From Planctomycetaceae bacterium (lineage in GTDB: Bacteria; Planctomycetota; Planctomycetia; Planctomycetales; Planctomycetaceae), in NCBI GenBank assembly GCA_020426085.1, contig JAGQQP010000092.1, positions 1 through 10,673 of the forward strand: DNA of 10,673 bases. Reading direction: 5' to 3'. Shown here piece after piece: positions 5,960 to 10,673 of the stretch. Numbering within the stretch: position 1 is the stretch's first letter; the number at the start of each line of letters is the position of its first letter. Under the pieces are notes generated by a model that had not been told where the DNA came from, made no database searches, and worked only from the letters and a program-made list of their open reading frames with translations. The position numbers and the translations under genes were made by a program.

Positions 5960-7162
5960 ATGCAACGCGACCGTACTTTCTTTGTCTTCTGTCTGGCTCT
6001 CTTGCTGTTTTCCACGTCGATCTCCCGAGCCGAAGTGGCAATCACCCTGGAGACCGGAAAGACGATTCACGCGGACTGCATCCAGTGGGGTCCCGACTCC
6101 ACGCTGATTCTTGAAACGCAGGGACAACCACTTCGCTCCCTGTCTCTCGATCAAATCCAGAGTCTGAAAATCGAGAACTCTGAATACGACCGGCAGACCA
6201 TTCGTCTCGCAGCAGACCAATATCAACAAAACCAGTCCGTCCAGTTTGCATCGCATAAACACAAACGATATACCCTCTTGCCGGTCCCCGTTTATCAGAG
6301 CCCCCTGTATGCTCCCACCGAACCAAGTGAAACATTCTCCGCGCCCTGCGACACCCGCTGCAGCAGAGGAATCATCCTGGGAGTCCACGAAGATCCGCTG
6401 AACGCCTACCAGCCGCTGTTGAAACAGTACTACCCCAATGGCGTCCCCACGCTGGAACGGGGTTATGCTCTGGGACTGATGCGCGCTACAGTTGCACAAC
6501 AGGCGCTCGGCTATGGACCTGTCCCCGGAGTCATTCCTCCCGCACCTGCATCCGAGCCGCTGCTGGGAAAAATAGCGCAAATCAGCGTCCAGGCGACGCC
6601 CGTCAACAATAAGGGAAAAGCAGACTGGGACGCACTCTCGGTCCGCATCCAGGGATTTGACCGCGCGGGGAACCCTGCTGCATTAACGGGAAATGTAAAA
6701 ATTCAGTTGTTCGGCCAGCGACAGATGCTGCTTCCGGTCTGGGATCAACGCTTTGCTGCAGTCCCACAGGAAACCATCAAGCTGGGACAGTGGACCCGAA
6801 ACTGCGCCACAACGCCTCTGACAACTGCACCACGCGCCGGAAATCAGTTCGGCACAGGCCTGGCCTCCGATCAGACCTGGATCATCAAACTCTTCCCGCA
6901 AATTCCCGAACACAATCTGAATGTGTACGCGCTGGGAGAAATTCAGGTCAGCCTGCTCTCACCTGGAAAAGGAACGTTTGAAGCGTCGGCTCCCGCTGTT
7001 CCCCTGAAGCATGTCTCTCTCAATCGGGATTCCTCACTGGCGACGACAGGCACCCGCTTCTTTCCCGGAGAAACAACGTCGGCAGGCATAGCGCGCACCA
7101 GCAGGCTCAACTTTGAAGGACCTTCAAGGCCAAACAGCCGCCCGCTCACCGTCCAGCCTTAA
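5960..7162 (+). CDS. Secreted protein of unknown function
   Basis: A 400-residue protein that I do not recognise. The ATG at 5960 is preceded by GGGGA five bases upstream; a TTG at 5930 is open but less likely. Residues 1-24 form a signal peptide (basic start, hydrophobic FFVFCLALLLF, cleavage after SRA), so the mature protein is exported. Residues 25-70 (ITLETGKTIHADCIQW, then ILETQG, SLSLDQIQSLKI) look like a small all-beta domain of alternating strands, similar in pattern to short beta-barrel domains common in exported planctomycete proteins. Residues about 200-260 (ISVQATPVN, SVRIQGFDRAGNPAALTG, VKIQLFG) suggest an Ig-like beta sandwich. The C-terminal 40 residues are rich in Ser, Thr, Arg and Pro and probably disordered. 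Its 3' end overlaps the convergent 7124-7951 gene by 39 bases. No enzyme motif is visible. Confidence 0.8.
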   Translation: MQRDRTFFVFCLALLLFSTSISRAEVAITLETGKTIHADCIQWGPDSTLILETQGQPLRSLSLDQIQSLKIENSEYDRQTIRLAADQYQQNQSVQFASHKHKRYTLLPVPVYQSPLYAPTEPSETFSAPCDTRCSRGIILGVHEDPLNAYQPLLKQYYPNGVPTLERGYALGLMRATVAQQALGYGPVPGVIPPAPASEPLLGKIAQISVQATPVNNKGKADWDALSVRIQGFDRAGNPAALTGNVKIQLFGQRQMLLPVWDQRFAAVPQETIKLGQWTRNCATTPLTTAPRAGNQFGTGLASDQTWIIKLFPQIPEHNLNVYALGEIQVSLLSPGKGTFEASAPAVPLKHVSLNRDSSLATTGTRFFPGETTSAGIARTSRLNFEGPSRPNSRPLTVQP

Positions 7163-7951
7163 GGTCAGGCATTTCGCTGAACCTCCTGCTTTGATGAATT
7201 CATCCAGGGGTGTACTCAGCGTCTGATAGCCCCGCTGGTTTAGATCGGCTTCCAGCTGCGGGCAACCTGTATTCATCACGACGGTTTCTCCAATCACAAC
7301 CGCATTGCAGGCAAACCGCTGTGCCTCTTCCTTGACGACCGGAATCAGATGCGGGATATACTCTTTCAATGCCTGTTGCGCATACTCGTCAAAGGCAGGC
7401 GGGTAATAGATGGCTTCCGTTTCGCTCAGAGGACAGAAGCAGGTATCGAGGTGATAATAAAATTCGTCGACCAGCTGCAGTGGAATCACCCGGCAGTTCA
7501 TCTCTCTGGCCACCCATTGCAGAGCCCGCACATCACTGCGAATCAGATAACCGGCAAAGAGGGTATCGCCGCAGAATAAAGCATCGCCGGCGCCTTCAAA
7601 GAAAAAACCGTCCGGCATTTCAATGGTTTCAAAGCCCGCCTGTTGAAACCACTCGCGATCGAGGGGCGTCTCTCCCTGCCTCGCTTCATGGCGGAACAGC
7701 GAAAGAAACACACGATCTTTCCAGATCAGGCCGGCATTCGCAGTGAAGACCAGATCGGGGAGGCCTTTCACCGGCGTCATGAGTTCGATTCGGGTATTCT
7801 GGCTCTGTAAGAGTTGATAAAGCGATTCCCACTGTTGTCGCGCCAGCGCCAGATCACTCTGTTTGCTGCGACTCATCCAGGGATTGATTTCATACTCAAT
7901 CCCGTAAAAGTCCGGAGGACACATCAGGATTGCCGGGGTCTCGTAAATCAA
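7124..7951 (-). CDS. Amidinotransferase-family enzyme, ArgZ/AgrE-like (arginine dihydrolase / DDAH type)
   Basis: A 275-residue guanidino-modifying enzyme of the arginine deiminase / dimethylarginine dimethylaminohydrolase superfamily. The motifs match, from memory, the N-terminal catalytic domain of cyanobacterial ArgZ/AgrE: LMCPPDFYGIEYEINPWM (9-26), LPDLVFTANAGL (64-75), FEGAGDAL (118-125), YYHLDTCFCPL (165-175), FACNAV (213-218) and AGGSAKCLTLR (255-265). The predicted catalytic set is E119, H167 and nucleophile C261, with N23 and N72 at positions reported as asparagine in arginine dihydrolase. The predicted reaction is arginine to ornithine, CO2 and ammonia; hydrolysis of methylarginines, as such genes are often annotated, remains possible. 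It lacks the C-terminal ornithine-converting domain of AgrE. The start is TTG at 7951 with AAAGG seven bases upstream; ATG at 7924 would remove part of the first strand. It is cytoplasmic and monocistronic. Confidence 0.9.
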   Translation of the reverse strand: MIYETPAILMCPPDFYGIEYEINPWMSRSKQSDLALARQQWESLYQLLQSQNTRIELMTPVKGLPDLVFTANAGLIWKDRVFLSLFRHEARQGETPLDREWFQQAGFETIEMPDGFFFEGAGDALFCGDTLFAGYLIRSDVRALQWVAREMNCRVIPLQLVDEFYYHLDTCFCPLSETEAIYYPPAFDEYAQQALKEYIPHLIPVVKEEAQRFACNAVVIGETVVMNTGCPQLEADLNQRGYQTLSTPLDEFIKAGGSAKCLTLRLDGERAAVWP

Positions 7952-8013
7952 AGCACTACCTTTCTCTGTACTTCCTTCAGGAAAATCGATGCGTTCAGAT
8001 ACTCCCTAATACC

Positions 8014-8019
8014 ATTATA
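8014..8019 (-). promoter_or_regulatory. Extended -10 promoter for the amidinotransferase-family gene
   Basis: The minus strand reads TGATATAAT, a consensus TATAAT with the TGn extension directly before it. No good -35 is present, which an extended -10 can offset. The predicted start near 8007 gives a leader of about 55 bases to the TTG codon at 7951. Confidence 0.5.
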
Positions 8020-8083
8020 TCACAGCCGGCATTGGAGCATGGGAAGAAATCTTTCTGCACCGGTTAGATTTTGATTCATTCGG

Positions 8084-8089
8084 TATAAT
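8084..8089 (+). promoter_or_regulatory. Putative -10 element upstream of the M3 peptidase gene
   Basis: TATAAT lies on the plus strand at 8084-8089 with no clear -35. Transcription would begin near 8096, giving a leader of about 177 bases to the peptidase start. It is divergent from, and about 65 bases away from, the -10 at 8014-8019. Between them there is no evident operator. Confidence 0.35.
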
Positions 8090-8117
8090 TGACGGAATGA
8101 CTACTGATCTAATACAG

Positions 8118-8129
8118 TCACTGTAGTGA
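8118..8129. repeat. Short dyad in the peptidase leader
   Basis: TCACT (8118-8122), centre GT, AGTGA (8125-8129): a 12-base dyad about 25 bases downstream of the putative start of transcription. The two-base centre makes a hairpin loop unlikely, so a protein-binding half-site pair is more plausible. The rest of the 321-base spacer (7952-8272) shows no gene. Confidence 0.3.
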
Positions 8130-8272
8130 AGTGGTATTTTTAAATTCTGGGTTGATTGATATCACGAGAGTGCGACAACGGAGCACGTAAACAACACCCC
8201 CAACCCTCAATTTCAAGCTTGCCAAAGCATAAGACTGTTCATCTCTCTTTTTTCTGAAATGGATTTACCGCT

Positions 8273-10087
8273 ATGACAGAGTCGACCGCATATCCGCTGA
8301 CCTGGGAACTGGCCTCGCTGTACCCGCATCCCGAACAACCTGAGTTCGAGGATTGTCTCCAGCAGATCAAAGCGTCACTGGAAGATCTGGTGACACGCGT
8401 TGCGGAATTAGCTCAGTCAACAGATCCACAAGAGCATGCTTCCCTCTGGGGAGATTTTCTGACCGACTATCAGGCGGCCGTCGCCGAGCTGGCGGGATTG
8501 TTTGCCTTTCTCGAATGCTACTGCGCCGAAGATGCACACAATAAACGATTCCAGACATTGATGGCACGACTGGCCAGTATTCGACCACTGCGGGAGAATA
8601 TCGAAACCCAGCTCCAATTAACCATTCGCGAAATCTCTGACGAAGTCCTGCAGCAGTTCACAGAACAGGATTCCCGTCTGCAGCAGATTCAGTTTTTCCT
8701 GGAGGACTCCAAACGGAACGCAACATTAAGGCTGCCTAAAGAACAGGAAATCCTGGCATCGCAACTGGCCGTGGATGGACTGCACGCCTGGGGACGGCTC
8801 TATGATCGTCTGTCGGGGGAACTGAAAATTCAGTTAATGGAAAAAGGGGAACTGGTGGAACGTTCTCCCGGACAGGTCCAGTTCGATTCGCCGCAACGCT
8901 TCGTGCGACAGAATAACTTCTATGCGTCCAATAAAGCCTGGGAGACGATTGCCGATTCGTGTGCGGATGCCTTGAATCATCTGGCGGGAACCCGGCTCAC
9001 GCTCTACAGCCATCTCCCCGTCACAGACCATCTGGATGCTCCCCTGGTTTACAACCGCATGCAGCGTGGCACGCTGAACACGATGTGGTCGGTGATCTCA
9101 CAACGCAAACAGAAACTGGTTCAGTTTCTCGAAAAGAAAGCGGAACTGCTGGGTCTCGAAAAACTCTGCTGGTACGACCTGAATGCACCGCTGCCACTCT
9201 CCGGGGGAGAATCCGCCGAACTCAGTTACAACCGTGCCTGCGAACTGGTGGTGAATTCTTTTGAAAAGTTCAGTCCCGATCTGAGCCAGTTTGCAGAGAC
9301 CGCACTCCGCGAACAATGGATCGAAGTCGAAAACCGGCCCGGCAAACGCCAGGGGGGCTTCTGCACTACCTTCCCGCTGCAGAAACAGTCGCGCATTTTC
9401 ATGACCTATACCGACTCAGCCGACAGCATGTCGACCCTCGCTCATGAACTGGGACACGCCTATCATTCTTACGTGCTGAAGGATGCTCCTTTTGTATTGA
9501 GCGACTACCCGATGAACCTGGCAGAAACCGCTTCTACATTTGCCGAAGCAGTGCTTGGCGAACAACGTCTGAAAGCAGCTCAGTCCCGGGACGAAGAATT
9601 ACAGATTCTGGACGGCATGCTGGGAGACGCCGTCGCCTTCCTGATGAATATCCACGCGCGATTCCTGTTCGAAGACCGTCTGCATCAGGAACGGGCGTCA
9701 GGTGAGTTACCCCCCGCACGTTTTTCGGAGCTGATGCTGGCAGCACAGAAAGAAGCTTACGCGGGTGCCCTGGATGATTCCGGCTGGAATCCTTCGTTCT
9801 GGATTTCCAAACTCCATTTCTATATCAGTGAATTACCCTTCTATAATTTTCCTTATACATTCGGGTATCTCCTCTCCCTGGGAGTCTATGCCCTGTCGGA
9901 TACCTTTACCGATCAGTCAGAGTTTGCGGACAAATACCGTGAACTCCTGATAGCCACCGGTTGTCAGGTAACAGAAGACGCCGTATCCCAGACATTTGGT
10001 TACCATCTGGGTGAAGCTGATTTCTGGAACAAAAGTATTGATATTATCGACCGCCGCGTTGATCGCTTTCTGGAACTGGCTGACTGA
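8273..10087 (+). CDS. M3 family oligoendopeptidase (PepF-like)
   Basis: A 604-residue zinc metallopeptidase that cleaves short peptides in the cytoplasm; no signal peptide or membrane segment is present. The zinc site is HELGH at 391-395, with third ligand E418 in NLAETAST. The C-terminal FYISELPFYNFPYTFGYLL (about 516-534) provides the conserved Tyr/Phe-rich substrate pocket of the family. Residues about 115-185 correspond to the M3 N-terminal helical region, and about 200-595 to the catalytic domain. The length and the opening PLTWELASLYP fit the pepF/M3 clade 3 group; this assignment is from memory. The ATG at 8273 has only a weak TGGA nine bases upstream. A five-codon frame (8259-8276) ends in a TGA that overlaps this ATG, which may support coupled initiation. 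No terminator is visible downstream. Confidence 0.95.
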   Translation: MTESTAYPLTWELASLYPHPEQPEFEDCLQQIKASLEDLVTRVAELAQSTDPQEHASLWGDFLTDYQAAVAELAGLFAFLECYCAEDAHNKRFQTLMARLASIRPLRENIETQLQLTIREISDEVLQQFTEQDSRLQQIQFFLEDSKRNATLRLPKEQEILASQLAVDGLHAWGRLYDRLSGELKIQLMEKGELVERSPGQVQFDSPQRFVRQNNFYASNKAWETIADSCADALNHLAGTRLTLYSHLPVTDHLDAPLVYNRMQRGTLNTMWSVISQRKQKLVQFLEKKAELLGLEKLCWYDLNAPLPLSGGESAELSYNRACELVVNSFEKFSPDLSQFAETALREQWIEVENRPGKRQGGFCTTFPLQKQSRIFMTYTDSADSMSTLAHELGHAYHSYVLKDAPFVLSDYPMNLAETASTFAEAVLGEQRLKAAQSRDEELQILDGMLGDAVAFLMNIHARFLFEDRLHQERASGELPPARFSELMLAAQKEAYAGALDDSGWNPSFWISKLHFYISELPFYNFPYTFGYLLSLGVYALSDTFTDQSEFADKYRELLIATGCQVTEDAVSQTFGYHLGEADFWNKSIDIIDRRVDRFLELAD

Positions 10088-10226
10088 TCTTAGTGAAATC
10101 ATTGAGTTTAAACGCAGTCCGTGCTGGAAAAACACGATCTGACAGAGTCTTCCCGCTCCCGGTCCGGTTCTGCAGCGAGGCCCTCTGAAATGCTTCAGGA
10201 TCTGAAGTCTTTCGTTCCGTAGCGTG

Positions 10227-10255
10227 TCGAAATTCTTAACAGTCTTAGGTATACT
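10227..10255 (+). promoter_or_regulatory. Sigma-70-type promoter of metX
   Basis: -35 TCGAAA (10227-10232), spacer of exactly 17 bases, -10 TATACT (10250-10255). Transcription would start near 10262, giving a leader of about 138 bases. The 140 bases between the peptidase stop and this promoter contain no feature I can support. Confidence 0.55.
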
Positions 10256-10261
10256 GTCTGG

Positions 10262-10399
10262 ACGACGGAATACCGAACCTGTCGGACCGGGTGTCTGCCC
10301 GATCCAGAGCAGGAGTGCAGGTACTCCATCTGAGAATGAATATGAACTGAATGACAGACAGCTGATGAATTTGCTGCGATACTGAAAAGCATTTATTCT
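10262..10399 (+). promoter_or_regulatory. Structured metX leader with mini-ORFs
   Basis: The predicted leader can form consecutive hairpins: CGAC (10263-10266) with GTCG (10280-10283); GGA-C-CGGG (10284-10291) with CCCG-A-TCC (10298-10305); and GGAGT (10312-10316) with ACTCC (10323-10327). These are followed by three chained short frames: MNMN (10336-10350), MTDS (10351-10365) and MNLLRY (10365-10385), the last two sharing a TGATG overlap. The final stop is 14 bases before the metX ATG. It does not match the SAM-I consensus or any methionine-related riboswitch I know. Whether it regulates anything is inference. Confidence 0.35.
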
Positions 10400-10673
10400 A
10401 TGGCAACACAACAGGATCTATCAGAAACCCGCCATGAATCAGGGGTTGGTATTGTCAAAACCAGACTGGCAACCCTGTTTGCGCCTCCGAACTGGCTCAA
10501 GCTGGCAGGTGGCGGTGTGCTGGGACCAATTCAGGTCGCCTATGAAACCTACGGTGAGTTGACCCCGGCAAAAGATAACGCCATTTTTATCTGTCACGCC
10601 CTGACAGGCGATGCCCACGCCGCCGGTTACTATGAAGACGATGACGAAAAAGCCAAGCCGGGCTGGTGGGATG
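10400..10673 (+). CDS. metX: Homoserine O-acetyltransferase (MetX), 3' partial
   Basis: The first 91 residues of an alpha/beta-hydrolase acyltransferase that activates the hydroxyl of homoserine with an acyl group from acyl-CoA, the entry to methionine synthesis; cytoplasmic. The visible signature is [18 protein letters not shown] (37-54), [19 protein letters not shown] (59-77) and KPGWWD (86-91), the typical N-terminal half of MetX. The catalytic serine, aspartate and histidine lie beyond the right edge, so activity and acetyl versus succinyl preference cannot be judged. The ATG at 10400 has no evident Shine-Dalgarno sequence; an in-frame stop at 10352 and the absence of another start codon between them make it the only choice. 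The first 20 residues are polar and variable. Confidence 0.93.
   Translation, partial: MATQQDLSETRHESGVGIVKTRLATLFAPPNWLKLAGGGVLGPIQVAYETYGELTPAKDNAIFICHALTGDAHAAGYYEDDDEKAKPGWWD

Noticed and set aside
5750..6580. 276-codon minus-strand frame opposite the secreted-protein gene
   Set aside because: It lies antisense to a gene with a clear ribosome-binding site and signal peptide; its composition is that of a shadow frame.
10262..10399. SAM-I or other known methionine riboswitch upstream of metX
   Set aside because: The conserved SAM-I core sequences are not present and I could not match other known SAM or SAH classes by eye.
9917..10411. 164-codon minus-strand frame over the pepF end and metX leader
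   Set aside because: It is antisense to the conserved peptidase C-terminus and crosses the metX promoter and start; no domain is visible.

Overview
The window looks like chromosomal DNA from a planctomycete, most likely of the Gimesia/Rubinisphaera type. This is inferred, not proven, from the character of the proteins: RsbV/RsbW-type regulators with no sigma factor beside them, a secreted protein of no recognised family, a clade-3-like M3 oligoendopeptidase, a free-standing ArgZ/AgrE-type amidinotransferase, and many short transcription units facing different ways. There is no insertion sequence, integrase, phage gene or CRISPR array. It reads as ordinary chromosome with one surface-polysaccharide edge, not as a mobile island.

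Layout. (1) 1-3114: the 3' part of a large two-domain glycosyltransferase gene (open at the left edge) converges with rfbA/rmlA, which makes dTDP-glucose for nucleotide-sugar synthesis; this is probably the end of an exopolysaccharide or O-antigen-like locus. (2) 3115-4123: a spacer with a strong plus-strand intrinsic terminator but no plus-strand gene; a small membrane protein resembling an A24 prepilin peptidase that has lost its catalytic aspartates; and a tRNA-Asn(GTT) with its own promoter and terminator. (3) 4206-5350: a minus-strand pair, STAS anti-sigma-factor antagonist (RsbV/SpoIIAA-like) followed by an HATPase anti-sigma factor (RsbW/SpoIIAB-like), with a promoter-like -10 and a perfect hairpin in the leader. 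(4) 5350-5959: about 600 bases with no convincing gene but with tandem inverted repeats. (5) 5960-7951: a secreted protein of unknown function and an amidinotransferase-family enzyme (predicted arginine dihydrolase/deiminase type), convergent and overlapping by 39 bases. (6) 7952-10087: a divergent promoter region and pepF-like oligoendopeptidase. (7) 10088-10673: a promoter, a structured leader, and the 5' end of metX (homoserine O-acyltransferase, methionine synthesis), cut by the right edge.

How the genes work together: only two relationships are well supported. The STAS and HATPase proteins should be partners in a phosphorylation-controlled partner switch. RmlA and the glycosyltransferase plausibly serve the same polysaccharide pathway. 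The rest are independent housekeeping or accessory genes. I did not find an obviously new multi-gene system. The points most worth a second look are the degenerate prepilin-peptidase-like protein, the orphan plus-strand terminator, the leader of metX, and the asparagine-containing active site of the amidinotransferase.
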